A stretch of DNA of 64,000 nucleotides from Clostridiales bacterium. Its GTDB lineage: Bacteria > Bacillota > Clostridia > Oscillospirales > Oscillospiraceae. The notes below the pieces were generated by a model. It made no database searches and was not told the origin of the DNA. It was given only the letters and a program-made list of their open reading frames with translations. Numbering within the stretch: position 1 is the stretch's first letter; each line of letters begins with the position of its first letter. A program made the position numbers and the translations under genes. Shown here in pieces: positions 8,722 to 16,971 of the stretch. The stretch spans positions 1 through 64,000 of the forward strand of contig SFHQ01000002.1 in the NCBI GenBank assembly GCA_004556345.1, read 5' to 3'.

Positions 8722-10038
8722 TCAGCGCTTCCGCCGGTAGGCCGGGGGCAGGCCCAAAGCCTTGCGGTATTTGGCCACAGTGCGCCGGGCCAGGGGCATC
8801 CCCTCCCCCGCCAGGGCCTCGGTCAGGGCCTGGTCGCTGAGGGGCTTTTTCGGGTCTTCCGCTCGGACCAAGCGAAGGAGCGCCACCTTCGCCTGCTGGG
8901 CCGAGGTCTCCCCCGCGCCCGTGGCTCGGCCGAAGAAATAAGCCGTGGGAAACAGACCCTGGCGGCACTGGAGATACTTGTGGGCCAGGGCACGGGTGAC
9001 CGTCGAGGGGTGGACCTCCAGCTGGTCCGCCAGGTCCCGCCGCAGGAGGGGCCGGGGGGCGTCGGCCCGCTCCCAAAAGTAATCGGCCTGGGCCTGGACC
9101 ATGGCCTCCAAACAGCGCTGTAAAGTCCCCTGCCGCCGCTGGACGCATTGCAGGACCCACCGGGCCTGTTGCATTTTTTGGCGTAAATACTCCGTGGCCT
9201 CGTCACCGGGCTTGCCCTTGGCCAGCTGCAAATACTGGTCGCTGAGATGAAACTGCGGCAGGTCCCACTGGTTCGTGAACACCCGCAGCTCCCCGTCGAT
9301 CACCGCCACCCAGGCATCGGGGCGGACGTACTCCACCGGCTGGCTGAGCTCCTCTTCCCGGCCGGGGGCAGGGTCCAGCTCTCGGATGAGATTGGCCGCC
9401 TCCCGCACCTGGGGCAGGGAGACGCCCAGCTCCCGCGCAATGGCGGCGTAGGCCTCCCGGCCCAGCTGGTCCAGATGCCCTGCGCAGATGGCCCGCGCCA
9501 CGGGGGCCTCCCCCGGCAGGCGGTCCAATTGCAGGGTCAGACATTCCCCCAGGTTCCGCGCCCCGATGCCTGCCGGGTCCAGGCTTTGGAGCGTCTTTAC
9601 CGCCTGCTCCAACAGCGCTTCCGGCACCCCAGCCGCCGTAAGACCCTCTAAGTCCGCCGGATCCAGCCAGCCCCGGTCGTCCAGCAGGCCCACCAGATAG
9701 CGGCACACCGCCAGGATCTTCTGGTCCAGCTTCAACCGGTCCAGCTGTTCCTCCAGCAAAAAGGACAGGGAGCCTGTCTCCTGGTCGATCCGCCCCGGCT
9801 CACCCACGGCCTCCCCGCCGCTTGGCCCCGGCTGGTCGGCCAGCCAGGACACCTGATGGGCAAACTCCTCCCAGGAAGTCCCGCCCTCCTGTTCTTCCAG
9901 CACAGGGTTTTCCAGGGCCAGGTCTTTGAGATAGGCCGACAGTTCCAACGTCGTCATCTGCAAAATGTTCATGGATTGCAGTAAGGTCGGCGAGAGCTTC
10001 AAGGCCTGGGCAAGCTCCAGGGTCTGGGTGGGGTCCAT
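8722..10038 (-). CDS. rpoN: RNA polymerase sigma-54 factor
   Basis: A 438-residue sigma-54. ATG at 10038 is preferred because AAGGAGG lies seven bases before it and because the protein then starts with MDPTQTLELAQALKLSP, the usual glutamine- and leucine-rich activator-interacting region. The core-binding middle part and the C-terminal helix-turn-helix (LEVHPSTVTRALAHK) follow. The RpoN box is recognisable as ARRTVAKYRKALGLP near the end. Sigma-54 directs polymerase to -24/-12 promoters and needs an AAA+ activator. This window holds both such an activator (43551-45107) and a matching promoter (45350-45365). A 17-bp perfect hairpin lies just upstream of the start. Confidence 0.93.
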   Translation of the reverse strand: MDPTQTLELAQALKLSPTLLQSMNILQMTTLELSAYLKDLALENPVLEEQEGGTSWEEFAHQVSWLADQPGPSGGEAVGEPGRIDQETGSLSFLLEEQLDRLKLDQKILAVCRYLVGLLDDRGWLDPADLEGLTAAGVPEALLEQAVKTLQSLDPAGIGARNLGECLTLQLDRLPGEAPVARAICAGHLDQLGREAYAAIARELGVSLPQVREAANLIRELDPAPGREEELSQPVEYVRPDAWVAVIDGELRVFTNQWDLPQFHLSDQYLQLAKGKPGDEATEYLRQKMQQARWVLQCVQRRQGTLQRCLEAMVQAQADYFWERADAPRPLLRRDLADQLEVHPSTVTRALAHKYLQCRQGLFPTAYFFGRATGAGETSAQQAKVALLRLVRAEDPKKPLSDQALTEALAGEGMPLARRTVAKYRKALGLPPAYRRKR

Positions 10039-10081
10039 AAAAACAGCCTCCTTTTCAAGGGGTATCTCCATCATTTCACTT

Positions 10082-10120
10082 GTTATCTCCTTCATTTTTC
10101 GGTAAAATGAAGGAGATAAC
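10082..10120 (-). promoter_or_regulatory. 17-bp perfect hairpin in front of rpoN
   Basis: Positions 10082-10098 are the exact reverse complement of 10104-10120, with a five-base loop. On the minus strand the second arm carries AAGGAGATAAC, a ribosome-site-like sequence. No T-run follows, so it does not look like a plain terminator. It lies 44 bases upstream of the rpoN start and 12 bases after the end of the preceding sigma-factor gene. Confidence 0.6.
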
Positions 10121-10131
10121 AGAAAAACGGC

Positions 10132-11067
10132 TTACGGCCTAAGTTCTTTGCTCCACGTCCTGCTGTCTCTCCCCTGGTCATTTTCGGCGAATAGGGTGAC
10201 CTCTACCCGGTAGGCCGTAGCGGGCCAGCCCTGGTAGCGGACTTGACCGCTGTGATGCTGGCCGTCCGGCGTCCAGAGAGCCGCAGTGGTCTCGTCATAG
10301 CGAAGGGCTTCGACCCAAGAAGTCTCGTCCACCTGCCGCCAAATGACGATCCGCTCCGCGCCCAAGGCATGCATAGTCCCCCAGGCGGAGACGGAGTAGC
10401 TGAGGGTCAGCAGGCCGTCCGCCCCCAGCGTGGCATCCAGAAGCTGGCTTTGGATCTGGGCGCTGTCCGTCACCTGCTGCCAGGTCAGCCCCGCCGGGAG
10501 CAGACATTTCTGGCCCGCCGCAGGAAGGGCGATGAGGGCGGAGAGCAGCACCGCCGCCAGCAGCGTACAGCCCAGCCGCTGGGCCCGGAGCTTTTTGCGG
10601 ATGCGCTGCAAGCGCTTCTGGCAGGCCCAGAGGGAAAGTCCCATCTCTTCCGCCGCCGCTTGCTGGCTCTGCTCTTCCAGGGCCACCAAGCGGAGCAGCT
10701 CTGCGTCTTGGGGAGAAAGGCGCTGGGTAGCCTGCTGCCAGAGCAGGGCAGCGTCCTCGCTCTCCTCCCACTGCCCCAGCCGATCCGGAGCGGGAAGCTT
10801 TTCTTCCAGGGGGAGCATCCTGGCCCGGCGGCGGTCCTGCTCCCGGCGCAGGTGCAGGACCTTATGCTTCACCGTCTGCATGAGCCAGCCTTCCGGCCGG
10901 TCCAGCGCCGTTACCTCCGCTGCCTTGGGCAGGGCAGAGAGAAAGGTCTCCTGTACCGCCTCCTCCGCCTGGTGGTGGTCACGCAAGGCCCACAGGGCGT
11001 AGCGGTACAGCGACGGATAGCACTGGCGGTAGAGTATTTCCAGTCTGGCGTTTGCGCTGCTGTCCAT
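10132..11067 (-). CDS. ECF-like sigma-70-family factor with C-terminal membrane anchor and outer domain
   Basis: A 311-residue protein. Start ATG 11067 follows GGGGAGGGAACG. Residues 1-160 are a group 4 sigma factor: region 2 is seen in LYRQCYPSLYRYALWAL and HHQAEEAVQETFLSALPKA, and region 4 in LSPQDAELLRLVALEEQSQ with a following helix-turn-helix. After a basic stretch there is one hydrophobic helix (LGCTLLAAVLLSALIALPAA), then about 110 residues that would lie outside the membrane. A sigma factor fused to its own membrane segment resembles a sigma/anti-sigma arrangement in one chain. The fused outer domain is not recognised. The gene sits directly upstream of rpoN on the same strand. Confidence 0.75.
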   Translation of the reverse strand: MDSSANARLEILYRQCYPSLYRYALWALRDHHQAEEAVQETFLSALPKAAEVTALDRPEGWLMQTVKHKVLHLRREQDRRRARMLPLEEKLPAPDRLGQWEESEDAALLWQQATQRLSPQDAELLRLVALEEQSQQAAAEEMGLSLWACQKRLQRIRKKLRAQRLGCTLLAAVLLSALIALPAAGQKCLLPAGLTWQQVTDSAQIQSQLLDATLGADGLLTLSYSVSAWGTMHALGAERIVIWRQVDETSWVEALRYDETTAALWTPDGQHHSGQVRYQGWPATAYRVEVTLFAENDQGRDSRTWSKELRP

Positions 11068-11261
11068 GGTCGTTCCCTCCCCTCGTGTTTTCTTTAGTAT
11101 ACCAGGAAAGCAGGGGCCTCGTAAACGCAGCGGGCGCAAGTTCTCCCCTTTTCACAAACTTGCTGGGCAGCGGGATCTTTTTGCAAAAAGTGGTCCGTTT
11201 TGAAGCCGGTGTGGGAATATCTTAATAGAATCCCCATCAAACGACAGAAAGGATGATCCCC

Positions 11262-11654
11262 ATGAAGAGACTGTTCCCGCTCCTGTCTCTCCTGGCCGCC
11301 CTTCTCCTCCTCCCCGCCTGCGGGCAGGCGGAGACGACGGACAACGTCCTGCAAAGCACAGAGCTGATGGCCGGAAGCCATCAGACCACCCAGAGCGTGA
11401 CCCTCACCACGGAGAAGCTCAGCAGCAAAGACGGCACTGTCCTCACCCTGTCCGTGGAAAACCAAGGGGAATCCCCCGTCCTTCTGACGGCGGACCTGGA
11501 TTTTGACCACAAAGTCACGGTAGCGCCGGGGCAGACCGGGGTGCTGACCCAAAAAGTCAGCGGCGTGCCGAAAACGTATCCGTTTGAGGTCCACGCAGAA
11601 GAGGCTGGAAGCCTTGTGGATGTGGTGTATGCTGTGACGCAAAGCACGACATAA
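11262..11654 (+). CDS. Small lipoprotein of unknown function
   Basis: A 130-residue predicted lipoprotein. ATG at 11262 is preferred over the one at 11253 because AAAGGA is correctly spaced for it. The signal peptide ends in a lipobox-like LLPAC with Cys20 for lipid attachment. The mature part is rich in Thr, Ser and Val, with alternating strands (TLTLSVENQGESPVLLTADLD cut at strand ends), suggesting a small beta-sandwich on the cell surface. It is transcribed away from the ECF-like sigma gene and has its own terminator. Function is unknown. Confidence 0.7.
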   Translation: MKRLFPLLSLLAALLLLPACGQAETTDNVLQSTELMAGSHQTTQSVTLTTEKLSSKDGTVLTLSVENQGESPVLLTADLDFDHKVTVAPGQTGVLTQKVSGVPKTYPFEVHAEEAGSLVDVVYAVTQSTT

Positions 11655-11657
11655 GCC

Positions 11658-11703
11658 AGCAGCCCCCAGCGCACGAAGCTTGTGCGCTGGGGGCTGCTTT
11701 GCC
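11658..11703 (+). terminator. Terminator after the small lipoprotein
   Basis: A 17-bp near-perfect inverted repeat with core AGCAGCCCCCAGCGCAC and its complement, a seven-base loop, then T residues. It starts three bases after the stop and may also serve the convergent small gene at 11721. Confidence 0.85.
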
Positions 11704-11720
11704 GTGTGGGGTCCCTCGTG

Positions 11721-11870
11721 TTAGGTCCCGGCCTGGCCGCCGTTGTTGCTGTTGCCGGCGTTGCCGAGCAGGCTGCTCTCGCCGCTGATCTGCTTGCCGG
11801 AGCGAGACTGCTTCTGGCTCTGGGACTGCTGGGCCTTATTGCAGGGCTTGTGTTCCTTCTTCTGGCTCAT
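11721..11870 (-). CDS. 49-residue hydrophilic small protein
   Basis: A short polar protein, rich in Gln, Ser, Lys, Asn and Gly (it ends in NAGNSNNGGQAGT). The start at 11870 has AAAGGAG about 11 bases upstream. The composition recalls small spore or stress proteins, but no family motif was recognised. It is divergent from the response regulator gene and convergent with the lipoprotein gene. Expression is plausible from the ribosome site and clean gene boundaries, yet function is unknown. Confidence 0.55.
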   Translation of the reverse strand: MSQKKEHKPCNKAQQSQSQKQSRSGKQISGESSLLGNAGNSNNGGQAGT

Positions 11871-11919
11871 GGTTGGGCATCTCCTTTCCAAAGACTTCAA
11901 GCCTAATATGCCCATTCTC

Positions 11920-11948
11920 TTGACGAAAAATCCGGTCCATGCGATAAT
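11920..11948 (+). promoter_or_regulatory. SigA-type promoter of the two-component operon
   Basis: TTGACG (11920-11925), 17-nt spacer, GATAAT (11943-11948), 36 bases before the response regulator start. Confidence 0.78.
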
Positions 11949-11983
11949 AATACCAATCTGATCTACGAAAGCAGGTGCCCCCT

Positions 11984-12670
11984 ATGGCAAGAAAGGTACT
12001 CATCGTAGAGGATGAGAGCAACATCGCCGAGCTCATCAACCTCTATTTAAAAAAAGAAGGCTACGAGACCATGATCGCCCCCGACGGCGGCAAGGCGCTG
12101 GAGCTATATCGCCTCTTCCGCCCCGATCTGGTCCTGCTGGACATCATGCTGCCCGTCATGGACGGCTGGGCGGTGTGCTCTAAAATTCGGGAGACGGACA
12201 AGACCCCCATCATCATGCTGACGGCCAAGGGCGAAACGATCGACAAGGTCGCCGGGCTGGAAATGGGCGCGGATGACTATATCGTGAAGCCCTTTGAGAT
12301 GAAAGAGCTGCTGGCCCGCGTCCACGCCGTCCTGCGCCGGCTGGGCGGGGACGAGGTCAAGGCCCGCCGCCTGACCTTTGACGGGCTGGTCATCGACCTG
12401 GACTCCTACGAGCTGGAGGTCAAGGGCAAGCGGGTGGATACGCCCCCGAAGGAATTGGAGCTGCTGTTCCACCTGGCCTCCTCCCCCAACCGGGTCTTTA
12501 CCCGGAACCAGCTCCTGGACGAGGTCTGGGGCTTTGATTATTTCGGCGACTCCCGGACGGTGGATGTCCACATCAAGCGCCTGCGGGAAAAGCTGGAGGG
12601 CGTGAGCGACCAGTGGTCCCTCAAGACCGTCTGGGGCGTGGGCTATAAGTTCGAGCTGCATAACAATTAA
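11984..12670 (+). CDS. OmpR-family response regulator
   Basis: A 228-residue two-domain regulator. The receiver domain (about 1-118) has the acidic pair EDE (9-11), the phospho-acceptor Asp53 in LVLLDIMLP and the conserved Lys in IVKPFEM. The C-terminal winged helix (about 130-226) has the OmpR/PhoB pattern, ending TVWGVGYKFE. ATG 11984 is chosen over the in-frame GTG nine bases upstream because AGCAGG is then suitably spaced. It is followed after 15 bases by its histidine kinase gene. The pair resembles PhoPR/WalRK-type systems that respond to envelope state, but the signal is unknown. Confidence 0.92.
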   Translation: MARKVLIVEDESNIAELINLYLKKEGYETMIAPDGGKALELYRLFRPDLVLLDIMLPVMDGWAVCSKIRETDKTPIIMLTAKGETIDKVAGLEMGADDYIVKPFEMKELLARVHAVLRRLGGDEVKARRLTFDGLVIDLDSYELEVKGKRVDTPPKELELLFHLASSPNRVFTRNQLLDEVWGFDYFGDSRTVDVHIKRLREKLEGVSDQWSLKTVWGVGYKFELHNN

Positions 12671-12685
12671 ACGAAAGCAAACGCC

Positions 12686-14167
12686 ATGAAACGAATGAAA
12701 AGTATGTATGTCCGGCAGGTGGCCATCTTGCTGGGGCTGACCTTTCTGTGCATGGTGCTGTTGGGCGTGGGCTTTTTTAGCCTCTCCTACCGCTACCAGC
12801 TCCAGGAGATCCAGACCACCCTGGACCGAAACGCCGGCTTTATCTCCAGCTACGCCGACGCCGCCCTGACCAAGGGCGGGAGCCTCACGGATGAGTCGTT
12901 TGTCAACTACATCCACTCCGTCGTCCTGCTCACAGACACGACCGTTTTGGTCTGCGACACCGACGGCCAGGTCCTCTGCGCCGCCGGGTCGAACCTGAAT
13001 CAGGAGGCCTTCAACACGCCCCTGCAAAATCTCTACGTCCCCAGCTGGGCAGTCAACCAGCTGCTCCGGGGCCGCGAGTACAGCGGCATGACAACCTTTA
13101 ACCAGCTGCTCAGCAGCCGGTGCTATCTCACCAGTGAAGTCCTCTCCCCTCTCACCCAGGACCCTAAGGACCCCGCTGACCTCGTCCCCTCTGGGGTGGC
13201 GACGGGCTTCCTCTTCGTGGCCGCCGACGCCACCAGTGTGTCTGAATTTTTACACAGCACGCTACAGCTCTTTCTCATCACGGCCATGGTCGTGCTGCTC
13301 ATCTCTCTCATCATCTGCTCCATCACCGTTCAGCGCATGGTGGATCCGCTCAAGGGCATGTGCGCCTTTGCCCACAAATTCGCCCACGGCGAGGTGGACA
13401 CCCGCGTGACAGAATACGCCAACCGGGATGACGAGATCGGCGAGCTGGCCATCGCCTTCAACGCCATGGCCGACTCCCTGGCCCAGGCGGAACAAAAGCG
13501 CAGTGAGTTTGTCGCCAACGTCTCCCACGAGCTGAAAACGCCCATGACAACGATCGCAGGCTTTGCCGACGGCATCTTAGACGGCACCATCCCGCCGGAG
13601 AAGGAGCGGGAGTCCCTGCAAGTCATCTCGTCGGAGACGCGCCGTCTCTCCCGCCTGGTGCGGCGGATGCTGGAACTGTCCCGCCTGCAATCCTCGGAAC
13701 GGGTGTCGGCGCAGGAGCAGTTCGACGCGGCGGAATTGCTCATCCGGGTCCTGGTCAGCCTGGAAGCCAAGATTACAGAAAAAGATCTGGACGTAGAGAC
13801 CGAGCTGCCCGACGGCCCCGTGATGGTCTGGGGTGACCCGGACGCGGTGACGCAGGTCTGCTACAACCTGCTGGACAACGCCGTAAAATTCTCCTTCCCC
13901 AAGGGGAAGCTGACCCTCAAGATCACATCCAAGGCCGGGAAAGCCTACATTTCCATCGGCAACCAGGGCGAGACCATCCCCCCCGACCAGCTCAGCCATA
14001 TCTTCGACCGCTTCCACAAGGCCGATTCCTCCCGCTCGACCCACAAGGACGGCGTGGGCCTGGGCCTCTACATCGTCAAGACCATCCTCAACACCTACAA
14101 AGAGGACATCACCGTCACCAGCCAGGACGGGTTTACCGAGTTTACTTTTACCCTGTCCGAAGTTTGA
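12686..14167 (+). CDS. Membrane sensor histidine kinase
   Basis: A 493-residue kinase. Two membrane helices (about 11-33 and 194-214) frame an extracytoplasmic sensor of some 160 residues. A HAMP linker (about 215-268) leads to the dimerisation domain with the phospho-acceptor His281 in SHELKTPM. The ATPase domain shows NLLDNAVKFS (N box) and DGVGLGLYIVK (G box). It is the partner of the response regulator just upstream. The ribosome site is weak, so start codons a few residues downstream (MKSMYV or MYVRQV) cannot be excluded. A strong terminator closes the operon. Confidence 0.92.
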   Translation: MKRMKSMYVRQVAILLGLTFLCMVLLGVGFFSLSYRYQLQEIQTTLDRNAGFISSYADAALTKGGSLTDESFVNYIHSVVLLTDTTVLVCDTDGQVLCAAGSNLNQEAFNTPLQNLYVPSWAVNQLLRGREYSGMTTFNQLLSSRCYLTSEVLSPLTQDPKDPADLVPSGVATGFLFVAADATSVSEFLHSTLQLFLITAMVVLLISLIICSITVQRMVDPLKGMCAFAHKFAHGEVDTRVTEYANRDDEIGELAIAFNAMADSLAQAEQKRSEFVANVSHELKTPMTTIAGFADGILDGTIPPEKERESLQVISSETRRLSRLVRRMLELSRLQSSERVSAQEQFDAAELLIRVLVSLEAKITEKDLDVETELPDGPVMVWGDPDAVTQVCYNLLDNAVKFSFPKGKLTLKITSKAGKAYISIGNQGETIPPDQLSHIFDRFHKADSSRSTHKDGVGLGLYIVKTILNTYKEDITVTSQDGFTEFTFTLSEV

Positions 14168-14185
14168 TCCACATATATAAAAAAT

Positions 14186-14225
14186 GGCCCCGGCGCGGTT
14201 TCGATCCCAGCGCCGGGGCCTTGCT
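14186..14225 (+). terminator. Terminator after the two-component operon
   Basis: GGCCCCGGCGC (14186-14196) pairs perfectly with 14210-14220 across a 13-base loop, followed by TTGCT. It also lies at the convergent end of the birA operon. Confidence 0.8.
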
Positions 14226-14239
14226 ATCTTCTCTGAATG

Positions 14240-14626
14240 TTAGGAGCGCACCTCAAAGCGGGACGAGCAAGCTTTACAGGTGACCTCAATTTTCCCCAAC
14301 CCCCTGGGGACCCGCATGGACTGGCCGCAGGTGGGACACTTGAAGTAGTAATAGACTTTGTCCGTTTTGATCCCCTTGCGGCCCCGCTTCCAGCGGCCGA
14401 TCGACCGGAAGAGGGCATAGAAACGGGCGTTTTCCATCTGCCGCTTCTCCTGGTTCTTGGACAGCAGGCGGAAGAGCAGGTACACCAGCACCACCCCCGC
14501 CGGGATGAGCAGGGGCAGGAAAAACCGCCCAAGGGCCGCCAGGATCAGAAAGAGGACGAGCCAGAAGAGGCTGTATGCGTCAAAGCCTGGGTGCCGCTGA
14601 AAAAATGATTGTTTGGGCTGTTCCAT
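14240..14626 (-). CDS. Small membrane protein with zinc-ribbon tail
   Basis: A 128-residue protein. Residues about 19-58 form two close membrane helices (LFWLVLFLILAALGRFF, then a Leu/Val-rich helix). The C-terminal 40 residues carry CPTC and CKAC about 22 residues apart, a four-cysteine zinc ribbon, with a glycine-rich VPRGLGKI between them. Such proteins are common in Clostridia and uncharacterised. It is the last gene of the minus-strand operon, 18 bases after birA. Confidence 0.7.
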   Translation of the reverse strand: MEQPKQSFFQRHPGFDAYSLFWLVLFLILAALGRFFLPLLIPAGVVLVYLLFRLLSKNQEKRQMENARFYALFRSIGRWKRGRKGIKTDKVYYYFKCPTCGQSMRVPRGLGKIEVTCKACSSRFEVRS

Positions 14627-14644
14627 CGGCCCACCTCCCTGTGG

Positions 14645-15628
14645 TCAACATCTGTCTTTTGCCGGGCGCACCCGGACCTCTCCGGACGAAAGCGTCCGCT
14701 CCGTGCCGTCGGCCTCCCGGACCCGGAGGGAAAAGTCCTGGTCCAGGTCCAAGGCCAGCGCCGTGCGGGTCTGGTTTCCCTCTAACACTGTAATTTCCTT
14801 CCCCAGGACGAGGGAACGCTTGCGGTAGTCCTCGAAAAAGGGGCGCTGGGCAAGGTTCGGGTAAAACTCGAAAAAGTGATTCAGAATGGCCCCGGCCAGT
14901 TGGCTCCGACCTTCTATCCCCTGGGGGCGTTCGGCAAAGACGGAACCGGCCTCCGGCAGGTCTTCGGGGAAGCCCCCCTCCGGCGGGAAGCAGTTCACGC
15001 CGATGCCGACGATGGCGTATTGCAGGCCGCCGGTCTCCAGGTCCAAGGCCCCCTCGGTCAGGATGCCGCAGACCTTTTTGCCCCGGCAGAACACATCGTT
15101 GACCCACTTGATCTCCGCCGGGACCCCGGCGCAGTCCTCGATGGCCAAGGCAACCGCAGCGGCAGCGCAGGTGGTCAGCAAGAGGGCGTCTTTCGCTGAA
15201 AGCTGGGGGCGGACCAAAAAGCTCAGGTAGAGTCCCGTATCCGGGGGAGAGAAAAACGTGTGGTCTCGTCTGCCCCGCCCGGCCGTCTGCGCGGCGGCGA
15301 CCAGGGCCAGGCCCTCCGGCTCCCCGGCCTCTGCCCGCTGGCGGAGGAGGGTGTTGGTGGAGGAAACAAGCTGCTCCACCTCCAGGCGCAGCTGGGGGAC
15401 AGTGAGATACTGCGCGATGCTCTGGGCGGATAAAATGGCGCTGTCTTTGGCCAGACAGTAGCCCCGCTTGGAGGCGGCCTCGATGGGGTAGCCGCTCTCC
15501 CGCAGCTGCTGGATGGCTTTCCAGACGGCGCTGCGGCTGACCGCTAATTTCTGGGCCAGGGCCTCGCCGGAGAAGTACGTCCCCCGGTTGGCCTCCAGGG
15601 CTTCCAACACCCGGTCTTTTACTTGCAT
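14645..15628 (-). CDS. birA: Bifunctional biotin-protein ligase and biotin operon repressor
   Basis: A 327-residue BirA. The N-terminal helix-turn-helix (about 1-60, with LAQKLAVSRSAVWKAIQQL) gives DNA binding. The catalytic domain has the ATP/biotin motif AGRGRRDHTFFSP, KWVNDVF and GIGVNCFPPEGGF. The C-terminal SH3-like domain ends RTLSSGEVRVR. It joins biotin to carboxylase subunits through biotinyl-AMP, and with biotin-AMP it represses biotin genes. No biotin synthesis or carboxylase gene is visible nearby. It starts four bases after the Gx-type gene. Confidence 0.93.
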   Translation of the reverse strand: MQVKDRVLEALEANRGTYFSGEALAQKLAVSRSAVWKAIQQLRESGYPIEAASKRGYCLAKDSAILSAQSIAQYLTVPQLRLEVEQLVSSTNTLLRQRAEAGEPEGLALVAAAQTAGRGRRDHTFFSPPDTGLYLSFLVRPQLSAKDALLLTTCAAAAVALAIEDCAGVPAEIKWVNDVFCRGKKVCGILTEGALDLETGGLQYAIVGIGVNCFPPEGGFPEDLPEAGSVFAERPQGIEGRSQLAGAILNHFFEFYPNLAQRPFFEDYRKRSLVLGKEITVLEGNQTRTALALDLDQDFSLRVREADGTERTLSSGEVRVRPAKDRC

Positions 15629-15632
15629 GGGA

Positions 15633-16136
15633 TCAACTTCCCTTCTGAATTTTGTCCATGTGGTTCAGGACGGCTTGGGCGCATTGGCCGGTGAAGAAGC
15701 CCGTGACCAGGCCCGCCAGCAGCAGGACGGGGGCATAGAGGGCGATGGCGGCCGTCCCCGACACCCAGACGGCCACGGCCAGCTGGCCGACGTTGTGGCC
15801 GACGGCGCCGAGCATACTCATGACCCAGATGTGGCGGCGGTCAATGAGGGGCTTCACCAGGCACATGACCACCCAGCACAGCACGCCGCCGGCCATGCTG
15901 TAAAGCATCCCCATCATGTTGCCTACAATGAGGTTGCCCAGGAAGATGCGGACGACCAGGATCGCCCCCGCCTCCCGCCAGCCCAGGGTCCACAGGGCGA
16001 AGAGGGTAATGACGTTGGCGACCCCCAGCTTCACGCCGGGAATGGCGATGGGGATGGGGATCTGCGCCTCGATGAGGAAGACGATCATGGAAATGGCCGT
16101 GAGCATGGCCATGGTGGTCAGTTTTTTGATGTTCAT
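15633..16136 (-). CDS. Gx transporter family membrane protein
   Basis: A 167-residue protein with five or six hydrophobic helices. The N-terminal TTMAMLTAISMIVFLIEAQI and the GVKLGVANVITLFAL segment match a Clostridial family annotated as Gx transporter or heptaprenyl diphosphate synthase component I. The activity has not been established for this group. It is packed between the NusG-domain-II protein and birA with four-base gaps on both sides, a frequent pairing in Firmicutes, which suggests that the first two proteins act together at the membrane. Confidence 0.75.
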   Translation of the reverse strand: MNIKKLTTMAMLTAISMIVFLIEAQIPIPIAIPGVKLGVANVITLFALWTLGWREAGAILVVRIFLGNLIVGNMMGMLYSMAGGVLCWVVMCLVKPLIDRRHIWVMSMLGAVGHNVGQLAVAVWVSGTAAIALYAPVLLLAGLVTGFFTGQCAQAVLNHMDKIQKGS

Positions 16137-16140
16137 GGGC

Positions 16141-16530
16141 TTACGACACTCCGTCCAGCTGGTTGTTCTGTTCGCCGCCGCCGACCACCTGGACCACCAG
16201 CTTGTTGGGCAGGCAGGCGATGGGGTCGTTGGTCTGGTCCGTCGCGCCCTTGCGCACGCAGACCTGGTCGGGACAGCTGGCCTCGCTAACCCGAACCGTC
16301 CCGCCGGAGATGACGACGATGTTATAGCCCCCGTTGTCGCTGTCGAAGCGGAGGGTCTGGTCCTCGTCCAGGGGGTACAGGCCCACGGTCTCGCCGTTCT
16401 GCGTCACCTGCACGGCCCCGCCGGTGTGGCGGTTGCCATGGACCAGGATCATGCCAAGAATGGCTGCGGCGGCGATGACGGCGATGAGGACCATCCAAAA
16501 GCCCAAGGGCTTTGTTTTTTTCGGTTCCAT
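16141..16530 (-). CDS. NusG domain II-containing membrane-anchored protein
   Basis: A 129-residue protein. Start ATG 16530 follows GGAGGTAACTGCT. One N-terminal membrane helix (about 10-30) is followed by an extracytoplasmic NusG domain II fold with the segment NIVVISGGTVRVSEASCPDQ and the CPDQVC motif. The family is usually encoded next to a Gx-type transporter, as here. Its role is unknown; an electron-transfer or prenyl-quinone link has been suggested for related loci, which is only inference. It is the first gene of the four-gene minus-strand operon. Confidence 0.78.
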   Translation of the reverse strand: MEPKKTKPLGFWMVLIAVIAAAAILGMILVHGNRHTGGAVQVTQNGETVGLYPLDEDQTLRFDSDNGGYNIVVISGGTVRVSEASCPDQVCVRKGATDQTNDPIACLPNKLVVQVVGGGEQNNQLDGVS

Positions 16531-16576
16531 AGCAGTTACCTCCAAGGGGTATGGCTGTGAGGATAAAAGTAATTGT

Positions 16577-16605
16577 ATTTTACTGCATTTCGGGGGGAAT
16601 GGCAA
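16577..16605 (-). promoter_or_regulatory. SigA-type promoter of the NusGII-Gx-birA operon
   Basis: Minus strand: TTGCCA (16600-16605), 17-nt spacer, TAAAAT (16577-16582), 47 bases before the first start codon. Confidence 0.72.
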
Positions 16606-16678
16606 GAGGCTAGGTACCTTTGTCAATACTCCCCAAAATCCCCCCGGAAAAGCGGCTTGATTCCGTACCCCTCCTGTC

Positions 16679-16707
16679 TTGACAAGCGGCAGATACTTTC
16701 GTATACT
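16679..16707 (+). promoter_or_regulatory. SigA-type promoter of the lysine importer operon
   Basis: TTGACA (16679-16684), 17-nt spacer, TATACT (16702-16707). The start point would be about 16714, just at the base of the lysine riboswitch. Confidence 0.85.
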
Positions 16708-16715
16708 AAATTTAT

Positions 16716-16890
16716 ACAAGATAGAGGCGCGGCATTGATCAGTACCGCTCGTTTCCCCGGCAGGTCTCCGGGAGCGGGAAAGGAAACGCCGCCGAAGGGT
16801 CCCTCCGGTGCCTGCCGGGGCGATGCCTGGGCCGTCAGAAAATATCTGACGGACTGCCATTGGGTCAAATCAGTGGAGCGCTATCCTGGG
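16716..16890 (+). ncRNA. Lysine riboswitch (L-box) aptamer
   Basis: The sequence follows the L-box consensus in order: GATAGAGGCGCGG (16720 on), GATCAGTA, GGGAGCG with GGAAAGGA-like bases, GCCGAAGG, GCCTGCCGGGGCGA, a hairpin GTCAGAAAATATCTGAC, the CATTGGGTCAAATCAGTGGAG arm, and the closing strand CTATC (16881-16885) that pairs with GATAG (16720-16724). This is the five-helix lysine-binding aptamer. A terminator hairpin follows at 16940-16971. Binding of lysine should favour the terminator and switch off the importer genes downstream. Confidence 0.93.
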
Positions 16891-16939
16891 AACAACAGAG
16901 AAATCAGGGGTCCAAGCCCCATCCCCATTTTGTTGATCA

Positions 16940-16971
16940 CCATGGACCTGCTTCAGGCCCGTGGTTTTTTT
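16940..16971 (+). terminator. Expression-platform terminator of the lysine riboswitch
   Basis: CCATGGACCTG (16940-16950) pairs with CAGGCCCGTGG (16954-16964) with one mismatch and a G-U pair, followed directly by seven T residues. It lies about 55 bases after the aptamer and 54 bases before the first start codon, as expected for a transcriptional riboswitch. Confidence 0.85.
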
